DNA from: Grifola frondosa
Taxonomy: Eukaryota > Basidiomycota > Agaricomycetes > Polyporales > Grifolaceae
DNA length: 64,000 bases
NCBI GenBank assembly: GCA_001683735.1
Contig: LUGG01000027.1
Location: 700,049-764,048, forward strand
Direction: 5' to 3'
A program made the position numbers and the translations under genes. Of this stretch, positions 35,784 to 47,019 are shown piece after piece. Under the pieces are notes generated by a model. The model was not told where the DNA came from and ran no database searches. It saw only the letters and a program-made list of their open reading frames with translations. The first letter of the stretch is position 1. Each line of letters starts with the position of its first letter.

Positions 35784-36214
35784 TCGACAGCGGGGCCAAT
35801 CACAATGTGCTGTCAAAACGATTGGTGGAACAACACAGGGTCCCCACCAGGACTCTACCAGTACCAATCAAGATCGGCCATGCTCACGGGCCATCAAACC
35901 AACGTGGATACATCACCGAACAAGTCGAAGGATGTCTTTTCCTTCAGGGAGAGAAGTTCCCCACCACGTTCTACGTTTACGATCTAGGACCAGAAGAATT
36001 GATCTTAGGGCTTCCTTGGATAAGGAAGAACGGCCTAAAGATCGATTGGGAGAACGAGAACATGGTTATTCCCGACAGAAACGTTCGAATCACGCGGACA
36101 ACCCTTGCGGTGGGGGCACAGACAATCACCACCCAGGACGAAACCAACTACGGAGACGATTACCTTTGGGAATCTGACGAAGGGGAACCATCGTTGAAGA
36201 AGCGCAAGCTGTAG
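35771..36214 (+). CDS. Retropepsin of the small element
   Basis: Reads RALIDSGANHNVLSKRLVEQ, with the catalytic DSGA at 35786-35797. It continues with TTFYVYDLGPEELILGLPWI, where LGLPWI is the conserved protease C-terminal strand, then NGLKIDWENENMVI, and ends KKRKL at 36214. The upstream gag frame reaches a TGA overlapping this start, so a frameshift or a base error links them. It could process Gag in trans or in cis. Confidence 0.75.
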   Translation, partial: SRALIDSGANHNVLSKRLVEQHRVPTRTLPVPIKIGHAHGPSNQRGYITEQVEGCLFLQGEKFPTTFYVYDLGPEELILGLPWIRKNGLKIDWENENMVIPDRNVRITRTTLAVGAQTITTQDETNYGDDYLWESDEGEPSLKKRKL

Positions 36215-36355
36215 TCTTGCAGACACGGCCATATTCCCCGCCCTCATACCCGATAAATCGGCTACTCGCTTAGGACATCTCGAATACTCGGATACCCCGG
36301 ACCCTCTCGTAAAATCTAGGATTCATCGGGGCGATGAATGTTAGAAGGGGGGTAA

Positions 36356-36853
36356 TGTTACAACCGTTGTAACGACTATCGGACGGAACAGCTACTGGTC
36401 ACATGATGTGTGGCGGTGGCGCTACTTGTTTGCAGGACTTTGGAAGGTACGGACATACGGTGGCACTTTGTGCACATGACCAAGTACCCCGTATTATTTT
36501 CTTTTCTCACGGTGCTGCGGCGCACAGACCAGTTGCTGCGTAGCAACATTTTATTGGATAGTATGTTTAGTTACTTGCGCACGACCAGCTAGCTACCTAT
36601 AAATACTAGGCAGCATCATGTACATACCCTAGTTTGACCTTTCGTTACTTCGTTTATACACCGTTGTTCACTTAGACCTTGCCTTTGCGCATTCCCTTCG
36701 CACTCGCACTTCGTCTCCCTTTCAGTAGGGATTAATCCATCAAGAAGGGTCATCAGTGACATCGTACTCGGTATAGACCAGTACAAGCATCAAGGCCATT
36801 AGGACACCAGTACCTTTGGTTACCAATTCAGGAACTTAGGGGAGGTCTTAACA
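36356..36853 (+). repeat. 3' LTR of the small element (498 bp)
   Basis: Direct repeat of 33271-33773, followed by the second GACTG. A polypurine tract (AGAAGGGGGGTAA) lies immediately before it at 36343-36355. Confidence 0.92.
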
Positions 36854-37329
36854 GACTGTAATCATGTACTCCGGCTGGACTGCAAATACAGCAAGATGAA
36901 CAGGCCCGGCCGGGTCCGGGTCCGGCTGGCCTGTGATAACAGCCTAAATTCGTACCTGGCTGGCCTTTGGAACAGCATATATGACTGAATGGGCTCGCTA
37001 GAGGACCGCTATTCGCCACCCGGTCGTGGGAAGCTGTGGAAGTCTCATAGGACGGATCCGTGATGTATCACGGAACGAATCTACGTGTGAGTTGGTGCCA
37101 CAATGCCGGCTTAATTTGACCAGGTGGGGCCTAGTGCGCATAAGTGTTGACTTGTGACCACGCAATGAGCCAACTCCAGGCTCCACGTGCTCAGGCTACT
37201 GACCCCGAAGAGAAAAAGGACTTGCCAAGCCACCTTTCTCTAAATGTCGCCGACCCACGGATATAAATAATCGCTTAAGAGATAGAACTTGAGAAGTACC
37301 AACTACACGAGCCTCAGCCTCTGCACATC

Positions 37330-38070
37330 ATGTTCTCCACACCCCATGAGGACCCCATCTCCTTCATTCAGGATGCTTTGATGCTCTTCCATGCCGTAGA
37401 TGAGCGAGACGTCATGTCAGGAATGAGGGCGTGGAGCGGGATCTTGGTGTATGTCGCCCGGGACAACTTAGGTAAGTGACTAAATGACTAACCAGAGGTT
37501 GATGATCATAACTGATCTCCTGCAGCCTTGCTGGACTTTTTTGATCTAGGTCCCCCCATCGAGGATGCGGAAGGCGTGCGTCGGGTGATGATTGGGGCGT
37601 TGGAAGCGCGCTCGAGCTTATTCAAACGGACACGCCGCAACAGCTGATGGCAGCGCGGGTGGCGGCCGGAGCGGGCCATTGGTGGAATGAGCATATGGAG
37701 GACGGTGAGTTGCCCAAACCGTGCTTAGTCATGACTATTAATACAATCTTCAGCCAACGCGGATCCCGTCGACTCGGATGAAGAGATGGAGCCTCGGGAG
37801 ATTGAATTGCAGGCCATGCGGGCAGGGCGAGATGAATGGGAGGTGCGTCAGGAACACCCGGGGCAATCCGTGCATAGCGCCCCGGGCCCAATGCATTTGG
37901 ACGGCGCTCCTTCCGCAGGCCCGTCCAACCGCGCCGCCCGCCCGTCCCCCACCCGTTCGGAATCTCCTCGCATGCGCGGTCATCGCGGTCGCGGTCGTCC
38001 GCGTGGCCGCGGTCGTCCGCGTGGCCGTGGTCGTCCGCGTGGCCGACCGAGGCGTGACGCCGAGGAATGA
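37330..38070 (+). CDS. RAWSG/HWWN family member A with RGRP repeats
   Basis: Exons 37330-37471, 37526-37704 and 37754-38070. Exon 1 encodes FIQDALMLFHAVDERD and the MRAWSGILVYVARD box. Exon 2 has ALLDFFDLGPPIED and, after a one-base frame change in a G-run, AAGAGHWWNEHMED. Exon 3 is acidic, then Pro/Ser-rich (AGPSNRAARPSPTRSESPR), and ends in GRGRPR repeats. RGRP is the core of AT-hooks that bind the DNA minor groove. Two further members lie at 55.0-57.7 kb with the same boxes and intron plan. Function unknown; likely nuclear and DNA-associated. Confidence 0.6.
37993..38046 (+). repeat. 18-bp tandem repeat encoding GRPRGR units
   Basis: Three copies of GGTCGTCCGCGTGGCCGC with one change, in frame at the C-terminus of the gene at 37330. 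Confidence 0.85.
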
Positions 38071-38489
38071 GGTGAAGCAGGCGAGAAATTTCTTGAACCG
38101 CGCCCGATCAATATCTTCTCCAGTATCTACGTATTGTGTATGTACTTATAGCGGATAGCTGCATCTCGAACCTTGCTTGCGTTTAGTGTTGATACTTGTG
38201 GTATTTGTGTATTTCTAAGACATTCATCAACCATCCGGCGCACCATCAACAATGAAATCATTCCGGGACCAGGACGGACCCGTCTGTCCTAATATTAGAA
38301 TGCGGCCGGGGAGCTTCTGCAAATTCCGTAGCACCGTTAGACGGGTCTGGTCGATATGGGTCATCGACACTGATCTCACGGATCCGGATGGTTTTCTCAT
38401 AGGACATCCGGCCGATGTTTTCACACAGACTGGCATTCACTGGAAGGAACAGGATATTTTATCTACCTACTACTCAAAGTATCGGCTTC

Positions 38490-38900
38490 TTTCCATCCAA
38501 TGAGGGAGTTTAACGTCAGCATAGGTTAAAACCTCCATGCAAATAAAATTGGCAAAGCAGACCATTTCGCCTGCAACGGCTTCAACCTCGTGTCCCAATA
38601 CTTTTCCGCAAAGGCCGATCACGGTCCCGGAACTGTAGCACTTGTCCATCCCCATGGTCGGAAGCAGTAGCCGCCCTCCAGAGTATGGTCCGACCGTCAC
38701 CAAAAGATCCATCCAGGGTGCCCGGCGGAATGGGCTCGGGCCACCGCTGGGGTTGTATAGGATACAGTCCATTTGTAGCTATGGACCACATTATCGAATG
38801 CACGGAGCGGAGACTCATACACGGGCCGGAGCGGCACGGACCAACACGTATGAAACGGGGGCATTCGCGAAGACCCCTCGATATCTGGAGAACTAACAAG
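38490..38900 (-). pseudogene. Decayed TET/JBP-type dioxygenase domain (copy D)
   Basis: The minus strand encodes PSGGPSPFRRAPWMDLLVTV, GGRLLLPTMGM, SGTVIGLCGKVLGHEV, VCFANFICMEVL and LPHWM. These match the intact copy at 53.2-53.7 kb block by block. The metal-binding HRD is replaced (LYNPSGG where LHRDxSG is expected) and the distal RHG reads GHE. Upstream, frames break. So it is probably catalytically dead. It overlaps dispersed repeat copy D. Confidence 0.6.
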
Positions 38901-39267
38901 CAAGAATGGCTGTATTGTATGTTGAAATCTACACAATATTCACTATGCCTGGTGTTCGTCCGAAGCTGCTATCGGAATGTCTGCTATATTCACCGGCGCA
39001 GCCTAGATTGTCGGACTGGAAAGAACCATCCCGGAGTAGACGTACAGGTACCAATGGGAGTCGCACGGATCCCGCAAACGGTTCTTATAGCGGTTGCCGC
39101 ACGATATCTGAGGGACCTTACTCAAGGTGGCTGATAGCCATCGGTGGGTGGCTCATTCTTATTTGCAGTCAGGCTTAGATATACCCAGAATGAAAATGTG
39201 CATCGCTATCGTGCGGAAATACATGATACAACTAAAGAATACCACCAGCGTACTGCCCGCATCATCC
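38900..39267. other. Repeat copy D remainder, no gene
   Basis: Contains blocks shared with copies A-C (GGTGTTCGTCCGAAGCTGCTATCGG-type, ATCCCGGAGTAGACGTAC). No coding signal of its own. Confidence 0.5.
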
Positions 39268-40368
39268 CTACTCGCTCTCCCGCTCCTCGAGCCTCTGCTG
39301 GAGCTGCTCAATCTCGTCTCTCTGGCGGACCACTTCATCGACCAAAGCGGGATAGGCCGCGATGGCTACTCCCCGTGGAGTAGGATGGGGGAGCCAGTCG
39401 GAGACGTCTTCACCCTCCCTCTCGGCAAGGGCACGGAGCTTCCTTTCTGCACGCAGGAGTTCCTGGGCACAGACGATGAGGTCAGTCTGGATTTGCACTT
39501 GACGGTTCCGCAGGAAGTGGAGGCGAGCATGAGCGATGCTGTCGATGATGATGAACCGAGAGGAGTAGGATCCGGTGGAAGACGTTGCGAGCGGGGCAAC
39601 GCCGGTGCTCGGTACGCCAACGTCCCCGGGGGTACTCGAAGACGACGCAATGGTTTGAGCGTCGAGGGCAGGCCCGGAGGTCTCCGGCAGGGCAGGGACT
39701 GAGTCGCTAATGAGCTGGGCGAGGGCGACACTGGCCTCATCATTATCTTGAACTCCCGGCTTCATAACACGGCTAGGGGCGCTTTTCCCACCAGGATGGT
39801 GAAGAACAGCCCGGGTGGCACTGATGGAAGGAGCGAAAGTCGCATCGGCCATGGACACGTCTTCGCTCCCAGCCGAAGTACTTGCTACCAAGGAAGACAC
39901 CCGGTGTTTAGCGTGATTCGACAAAGCAAATGCAACGACCTACGGATGTTGAATGATGACACAGCAGGAAGGGCATCCACAGGATTGGCCATCTTTAGCT
40001 CAGGCAGGATGTCGGCACCCCACGACAGCCATGATACGTGGGAGATCTGCTCATAGAAAGGCCGTGCGGAGGCCAGCATTTCTGCCACAATGGTGTCAGA
40101 CTCAGGAGTTTCCATGGAGCGGAGATCTGCCTGCGTGAAACCGTCAGCCTGTCCGCAAACTGCGCAAGCAGCCTAAGCTCACCACTGGCTCCATGAACGC
40201 TTTCCCTGCCGCCTCCAGATCATCCTTGGACTGCGCATCACGGATGACCTGGAGTCTTTGCTTCACGAGGTCGTGAAAGCCAACGATGACCTCCCGACGT
40301 TCATCAGCATCCAAGCGTTCAAAATAAGCGCGCATGTCAAATGGTGCATTGCGTGAGGGAGTCGACAT
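39268..40368 (-). CDS. Unknown protein of 329 aa, 3 exons, intact, coiled-coil C-terminus
   Basis: Exons 40368-40183, 40130-39944 and 39884-39268 sum to 990 bases with GT-AG introns of 52 and 59 nt. The N-terminus MSTPSRNAPFDMRAYFERLD is helical with DLVKQRLQVIRDAQ. The middle has HVSWLSWGADILPELKM. A Ser/Ala/Pro-rich low-complexity region follows. The last ~100 residues are Glu/Arg/Gln-rich (ELLRAERKLRALAEREGED; RQRDEIEQLQQRLEERE), predicting a coiled coil. No known domain. It sits among KDZ/TET relics and may be another passenger gene. Confidence 0.65.
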
Positions 40369-41269
40369 GTGCGAGGGAGTACTGGGAACGGAGTGAGAGA
40401 GCAGAAGAGCCTGAGAAGGTGAACCAGAAAACCTCGGGTTTAAAAGTCAACTGTTCACATGCCTTCTCGCCATCACGCGATTAACCCAGCTGACGGCGTG
40501 TTCGACTTCTTTCCCCGAGCATCGTTGTATGGCTCCCACGACTTGCGACTTCCCCCATTGATGCCTGAGGACCGGGGATGGTCCAGATTGCAGCTTGACG
40601 CATCCTGGTGATCTGCGATTTCTCAATTCTCGACCCACCTCATCACCAATATTACTGAGTATGGGCCCTAACCAGCTGTGGAACTCCCACAAGATGACTC
40701 GTCTCACATTAAATTCAATTGCATGCACTTGATAGGAGCGTAGAACTCTTGTGAGGCCTTTGTCAGATTCTGTAGTGACAACCGGGTGAGGATTCTCAGT
40801 GCGTATCTGCGACAAGCACCGATACTAGGATGGGGTCGGTCGACGTTCCACATGGCCCCACATGCTTGAGGACACCCACTCACTGGAGAAAGGTAGCGGG
40901 GCAATCTGTTTTCCCTTCAAAGCATATGACTTTAACAGGACTGTGTGCCTTTCGAAATATCAATTATCCCCCTTCAGAATTAACCACCGCCTCATCCAGT
41001 AAAGTCCCCGGGAATGTCCGTTATATTCACCAGCGTGGCCTAGATTGTCGGACCGGAAAGAACCATCCCGGAGTAGACGTACGGGCCGGGGCAGACATCA
41101 GCGTTGAACGAGTATTCCGGAGTATGGGTTGAGAATTCAACTGGAACTAGCAAAGGCTGTGGAGACAAAAGGCCTTCCAAGAGGAACGGTAGCTTGGGAT
41201 GCGTATTCAAGAGACGCACTATGTTGATATTCGAATATATATAGCTGATGCTAAATATTTACCCATTAT
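40369..41269. other. No gene; ends in dispersed repeat copy E
   Basis: An ORF at 40447-40815 (-) has no recognisable feature. 41000-41130 carries repeat blocks shared with copies A-D (AGATTGTCGGACCGGAAAG, CGGGCCGGGGCAGACATC). Confidence 0.4.
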
Positions 41270-43015
41270 CCCTTCGTGTGGATATCCGGAGCATGGGAAA
41301 AAACTCAACGCCGGCAGAAAGACTTCAAGTACGCGATCGCCATTAGAGACTGCAAACTCGGATTGATAATTTTCGGAAGAGCGCCGAACTCCACATGGTC
41401 CTTTCACCAAAATATGAGGACCTTGATCCCACATCCGACGATGAAGGGGGTCACCTCGGCCATCGTAGTGCTGGATGGTGTGATGTTGAAGACGATGATC
41501 CGCTGAACGCCGAGGCAGTTATAGAAGTCCGAGATGATATTCCCCCTGAGAAACTACTCCTGCATATGCCGTCCACTTTGGGCTTGCATGGTGGCCGGAA
41601 TGACCATGAAGATGTTGCAGACCACGAGATCGAACTTCGCAAAAGTCAAATGAATGATGCACTGCATCGGATCAGACTCTCGCTCAGGTACAAGACATTT
41701 TTGTTCTGGACTCGAGTCAGACAAGCCAACAGCCAACGCACAAAACTCCGGTCATTCGACGAAATTCACATCGTCGAAAATGAAGTTAAGGTTCAGGCGA
41801 GGATATATAATCATGTCCGTAAATGTCTACAGGACCTGTTTCCAGATGAACCGAATGGACTGAACGCTGACAGGCAGCAAGACCGAAAGATGTTGTTTTA
41901 CTGGTACAAAGTACTATCTCCGGATGACTTTAAGGTCAGGACAGCACTTGTGGAAGCTCACACTCAGGGTTTGCGAAATAAACCATTGGCTTGGTTCTGG
42001 ACGATTAACTTGGCTGGAGATAGTGATGGTGCTGCAGGGATGAGAGAATGTAAGCGAATTTTGTCATCAGTGAAAGAGGCTTGATTGCTCAATGTTCATA
42101 GTGCATCGGGTGAACTGGCTGAGAGTGAAAGCCCGGGCGGAGCATTGGAGAGAGGAGCTGGAGATCAGAGTGTTACATGGTCCTGCCCTAGGACTGACCC
42201 TGGGACTGAGGACAAAGAAGGACTGGACTGACAAGGACTGGACTGCAACCCAGTATTTTTGCAGTCCAGTCTTGGTCCTGGTCCTCAGTCCTCATATTTT
42301 CGAAAATCTCAGACGACTGCATAAGACTGGTCAGGACTGGTCCTAAACAGTCAGTCTCAGACCATTCCTGACCAGTCCTATAACCCATTCTAGTATGGTA
42401 AGCCAAGCTTTGCTTATGGTAGCTAGCTATAGGTTCCATGCTTATTCCCAATGTGGTCAGATACCTACCTTTTTTGTATCTCTATTTCTTTTTCACTATT
42501 GTTTGTGTCTACACGAATTTGTCCCTTATTAAATGGGTAGTTACATGTTGACTCCCTCTCAGATGTATAGTAGAGTATGTCTAGATATGATATCTGTATA
42601 TACAAGCAGTTCTTGGATGAAAATAACAAATTCATTCCAATATATTACTCCTCAGACCTGGTCCTGACCAGTTATGACTGGTCCAGGACTGACCAATGGT
42701 CCCGGACCAGTCATGACTGGTCTCGAGACTGCAGTTCTTCCGCAGTCCTCGGATGACTGCAGTCTCAGTCCGGTCCTACTAAATTTGAAGTGGTCCGGTC
42801 CCAGTCCCAGTCTCCAGTCCCAACTTTGTCAGATAAAAGACCGGACCGGACCGGACCCTGCAACACTAGGTGATCGCGAAATTCGAGACGGATTGAACCA
42901 TTCGAGTTTTCAACAATCCCGAGAAGATTTGGAAATCGAGGGCGGAAAGCTCTACGCAGAATGGCCTTCGGTGCTATGTGTTCAGACAGGCTTCTATGTG
43001 GAAAGTCTTCTCTGA
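41270..43015 (+). pseudogene. KDZ transposase C-terminal fragment, interrupted by a MITE
   Basis: Begins inside the transposase (GGAGCATGGGAAAA..., matching 50.6 kb on the other strand). From 41440 it reads PPEKLLLHMPSTLG, ELRKSQMNDALHRIRLSLRY, RVRQANSQRTKLRSFDEIHI and GLRNKPLAWFWTINLAGDSD. It follows the copy at 49.6-50.7 kb codon by codon, including an intron after MREC. Similarity resumes after the insertion at 42869 (GTGATCGCGAAATTCGAGAC) and fades by 43015. The N-terminal catalytic half is missing, so it is a dead copy. Confidence 0.8.
42168..42868. mobile_element. hAT-like MITE, 0.7 kb, inserted in the KDZ fragment
   Basis: Ends are inverted repeats: GAGTGTTACATGGTCC on the left and, inverted, TAGTGTTGCAGGGTCC on the right. 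Subterminal regions (42180-42390 and 42655-42860) are packed with GGACTGG/CCAGTCC words in both orientations. No ORF. The flanks GGAGATCA and GGTGATCG form an imperfect 8-bp duplication, the hAT length. Comparison with the KDZ gene at 49.6 kb shows coding sequence resuming across it. Confidence 0.65.
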
Positions 43016-43542
43016 TCATGCAGGACAAATGTTCAGTGACTTGTGACTGCACTAGACACTGCGTATTATAGTTTAATGGTCCTGAGTTACGCCAGATCAA
43101 TAGAGTTAAGAATATTCAGTACTATGTATTCCTCTACGCTCTTCCACCGCTTAAGAACGGGGTGTGGTATTAGTATGTTGTCATTACTAGATTGTTTCCC
43201 CAGCTTTCTGAACACCGTGTGCCTGTCAGATTGACATCGAATTTGTGGCCACGCCATATCTATTTCAGAGATGCAGCAGGACAAACGTGCGAATGCTAAA
43301 GGCCTGGACCCTGCCAGAGGCTGATTGTGGCGTAGGTAAATTATTTTTGTAGCACAACTTCTAGATCTGGAAAAACGATCATCAAGATTGGTGCCACTGG
43401 CTATCTCGGCACGGTTTCTGTGTCCGGACCCCCAACCAATCACATCGGCATCATGAAGTTTATTGTGACTGCGAAGATCACCATTGCGATTCATATAAAA
43501 CCCTCCTAGCCGTGAACGACCCTCATCGACCCTTTCTCCATT

Positions 43543-44391
43543 ATGTCAGTCACTCCCTTCACCATGATATTCCAAAACAGGGTTTTCGCCCAGGTCCGGG
43601 ACCTGTTACGATTGCCGTACGTATCTGTCACGTGCTCTTCCTGCTGACTGATTTTTTTTTTTAGACACGGGCGGTATGCGCCGCATACTGCCGGGCTCTC
43701 CCAAACCGAGCTCAGCGGTCTGATCGGAGACGTCACGGTGAAGGTCTTGGCTGAGCTTCAAGGCCTGAAGAGGATGGCGAAAATTGCGGGGAGTATGGAC
43801 TTGGATGGGAAGTTGGAGGAGGTGTTAGAATTAGAGTTTCAATCGTACTTCTACCCGCTGCTCCAGGATGCACTTTCAGCATTGCGTCCATCATCGGTGC
43901 GTTGCATATTTTTATTTCGGTGTTTTCGAACACCGACATTACAACTAGCGCGGACCGGTTGCAGATGAAAAAGCCGGTTCCCCGGCGGTCGCCTCGGAAG
44001 GCAGTCCGAGTGGAATGGGCGAGGCGGAAATCTCTCCTCAGTCCGTCGTCATTTCGACCACCTCTACGCCACGGAAGATGAAGGTGTCGTCGACCACTCG
44101 CCCCTCCAGTCTCCGGAGGCTGGTCCTGCTCCGAGAAGCTCGCCATTCCCGTCGTACAACGATTACTGTGACAGTTCGCACCCCAGACGCCCAGGCCTAA
44201 CCGAGTCGCAACTGGAGCAATACTTCGCGTCGGGCTTCTTGATTCAGCGTCCGCGTGGGCAGAGGAAGGAAGGGCAGGTTTGGGCTGGGAACAAGCTGGA
44301 TGCCTTCGCCGAGAATTCGGAGGGTGAATGGAGCGACCACACTCCCGACCCTCGGTCATCCCCAACGCCGGGTGCTCGTGGAGACCGCTGA
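43543..44391 (+). CDS. Unknown KDZ-region protein, 3 exons, one frame change
   Basis: Exon 1 (43543-43616) encodes MSVTPFTMIFQNRVFAQVRD. Exon 2 (43665 to ~43900) continues GLSQTELSGLIGDVTVKVLA, helical. After an intron ending near 43964 comes a Ser/Pro-rich acidic part; a one-base change near 44060 leads to ESQLEQYFASGFLIQRPRGQ and the stop at 44391. The opening plan (F.AQV..L, intron, then LT..L...V.D) resembles the minus-strand gene at 48.0-49.0 kb. No known domain. Confidence 0.5.
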
Positions 44392-44864
44392 ACGCCGACG
44401 CCCATCATTTGACTGTATCGCTTAGCTTGTTGTTAGTTCTGTACGTTTTCGTCTCACCTGTACAAGTAGTGATCGCAAAAGGACGATCTAAATCAAACAT
44501 CTTTCCTCCACCTTCTGTATGGTTTTCAATGATTGAATGGCCCTTTGTTTCTGGGTGTTGGTGATCAGACATATGTACCACAGTCTGGGTGTTAGCCTTC
44601 TTGTGTTCATAATTGGACTGATGAATTATGTTTTTATCTGTCAGAGGTCCCAAACACACACCAACCCTCGGTCATCCCCAATGCCGGGTGTGTGTGGGGA
44701 GTGCCAAGTATGGATGCCAGCCACTTTATTGTATGTTGTAGCTTATCATTAGTTCGATACATCTACAGCTGAGGTGTACTGCTAGTCTATTATGAAAGGA
44801 CTATCGAAATCCTAGTTATCCATAGTTGTCATTTATTATTTGCTCCAATTGCTCGGTCCCAGTA
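44392..44864. other. No gene seen
   Basis: AT-richer spacer; contains two short copies of a CCTCGGTCATCCCCAAYGCC word (44351 and 44669), possibly a local duplication of the preceding gene's 3' end. Confidence 0.4.
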
Positions 44865-45500
44865 ACGGAAGACGATGTATTTATCCGGAATGAAAAATGA
44901 GTTGCACAGCACCCTTCTGCATCAACGACTGCTTACATCGTAAGTTGCACGATCTGCCAAGTCGTCGCCCTACTCCGGTGACGATTTCCTGAATTCGTCA
45001 TTCATGGGCCACCGGCCACCCATCAAAGTAGTACAGGATGCATTCCATTTGGAGCTAGAGAGCGACATAGAATGTACGGATGGGACTCATTCTCCGGACC
45101 GGATCGGGACGGAACAACGCTTCAAAAATAGAGGTGTTCATGAAGACCCCTTAATATCGTGAGAACCAACCGCAGGCAGTGGCTGTATTGATCTCCCCAA
45201 TATTCACCTTGCATCGTGTTCGTCTGAACCTGCTATCGGAATGTGCATTATATTCAGGAGCATGGGGTGGAGTGTCGGACCGGAAAGAACTGTCCCGAGT
45301 AGACATACAGACCGGGGCAGACATCCGGATGGAATGGTCATTCCGGAGTATAGGTTGACTGTCCGGATGACAAAGGCTATCACCGGTGTTCAAACAATGA
45401 GTCAAATGAGATCTTTGATGTCAAAATATGAGTGGACATTGCAGCCCAATAAGTGGAAGAATGCTCAGAGCCTTCTGGCCAGACTGTTATCAGGTGAAGT
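44865..45500 (+). repeat. Dispersed repeat, copy B
   Basis: About 620 bp nearly identical to 32655-33270 and uninterrupted at the site where copy A carries the LTR element (GCCAGACTGTTATC at ~45478). It shares TCATAAGCAGA and GGATCAAATGCCG with the tail of copy C (47780). Confidence 0.75.
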
Positions 45501-46218
45501 ATATTATTTGAGGCATGCAACTCTACACAATAGAAGTATTTCTACGATAGAATTTTTTGACATTTTCAAAGACATGCTGCTCCGAGGAGGCCTTCCATTA
45601 CAAACTCATAAACGATCACTGAGTGGTATCCACTCATAAGCAGAGCGGAGCGGATCAAATGCCGAGCTAAGAGGTCGCTCACCTGGGGGACCCGAGAGCT
45701 GACGGTTGCGAGAGAGGCTGCAAGCCCATCTCGACCCTCACTATGGCCAGGTGAGGGCTCCTGCCTGAACATCCTTGTGGAGCCAGAATGACGGGATGCG
45801 ACGAGTGTGAGGGTCCCACAGCACACGGTGGAGTTGGAAAAATGAGCCGGATGACAGCGGACGGAGCGTTGCCACTGCACTCGAGGGACAAGTGAGTAGA
45901 GTGGGTGCGAGCGTGAAAACATGCTTTCGCTCGATTGGGTTTTCGAAACCAAGCCTGCCAGGCTCAAGTTATTGTATTCCCAAAATGGGAAGGTTTTCAG
46001 CCAAGTTTATATTGTACCGGAGTGAGACAACAATAAAAGAAGTCGAATGTCGTCTTGAGTTTGTTGTTTTCTATCCGGAGGAGCACTTGTTCTCCTGATA
46101 TAGCGGCTGTTATTTGTCGGAGTTAGAACCGGCTTTGCTGGACCATTTAATCTGCCATTATTCTTGCATTTCATCGTTCTTTCGTCCACCTCATCCGGTA
46201 CCATACTCGCTAGTCATC
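45501..46218. other. No gene seen; upstream region of the 46.2 kb gene
   Basis: Short ORFs only. GC-rich between 45650 and 45900, then AT-richer before the ATG at 46219. Confidence 0.35.
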
Positions 46219-46920
46219 ATGTCATCTCAATCTGAAGAGCAAAAATCCAAAGATATCTACTTCCGGATCGCAGCGACTGATATGCAGCTCCGTGCATGGA
46301 GGATCTGGCAGGCTATGCAAGCTTACCCCGACTCTGCGGATGAGATCACAGAGCTCCGGTGGGCTCGAGGATTGGAGAATGAGATGGTATGTGTTCGATT
46401 GTACTGATGATCGTTACTGACGTCTTTCAGTATCATGTGAAGGATTTGATCGGCAAGATGTACCTCACCGAGTTCAAACCGTACATCCCCGAGATGGTGT
46501 ACTGCTTGATTCACGGAGCGCTCCTTTGGCGTGGAAACGCATATGTCGTCGACATGAAAAAGATGGTGTACCGAACAGGGAATCCTCCAGACCTTCCGAA
46601 ATCATTTGCGCATATTGCGGAGAGACATGCCTGGTGGACTTGGCTCGAGCATCCCAATCCCAATCCACCGGCATGGTGGAAGGATCCGCTTATAGATTAT
46701 GTAAGTGAAGCTTGCTCCGGGGGTTCTTTGACTGACATTCTACAAGCGGGATCCCACTCGAGTTTCGCGCGGCGATTGGCAGGGGCTCAGTGAGACGATT
46801 TTGGATGTGGATTCCGAGATTCGGGACTTCATCAGGAAGCAGGAGGCAAGGATTGATGAGCTGGAAGTATTGGTCTGGAAAATGGAGGAGGTCGGTACTG
46901 CTATCGGGGATGGAAATTGA
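46219..46920 (+). CDS. Unknown protein of 203 aa, 3 exons, intact
   Basis: Exons 46219-46386, 46431-46700 and 46747-46920 (612 bases, introns 44 and 46 nt). It reads MSSQSEEQKSKDIYFRIAAT, a first exon ending RGLENEM, then MYLTEFKPYIPEMVYCLIHG and AHIAERHAWWTWLEHPNPNP. The last exon is a coiled-coil helix (EIRDFIRKQEARIDELEVLV). The gene at 63479 also ends its first exon with a Trp-rich ...WWVEM and continues with a PEILVSALVEG block, so the two are probably related. No known domain. Confidence 0.65.
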
Positions 46921-47019
46921 GCTGCACGCCGAAGATCTGTATCAATATTGTCTTGCACATCAATGTTCTCGGCTCCATCGATAGAATTCGGTCTTCGATG
47001 CCCCGGTTGTACTGAGATA

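Larger units (their letters stand above)
33271..36853 (+). mobile_element. Non-autonomous Ty3/Gypsy element with gag-like and protease ORFs only, 3.6 kb
   Basis: LTRs at 33271-33773 and 36356-36853 (TGTTACAA...TCTTAACA) and a perfect target duplication GACTG (33266-33270, 36854-36858). The internal 2.6 kb encodes a Pro-rich gag-like stretch and a retropepsin, but no capsid core, CCHC, RT, RNase H or integrase. LTR blocks (TTGCGCACGGACCA, TATAAATA, AGTTYGAYCTCTTCGTT), the PBS layout and the polypurine tract match the chromovirus at 16-24 kb, its likely source of enzymes. Empty-site versions of the target exist at 45480 and 47430. Confidence 0.9.

Noticed and set aside
37993..38046. CRISPR-like or satellite array
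   Set aside because: The 18-bp units are contiguous, in frame and encode an AT-hook-like tail; there are no spacers and the organism is a eukaryote.
38685..39134. Plus-strand ORF of 149 codons
   Set aside because: It lies antisense to the decayed TET domain and in repeat DNA; no coding features.
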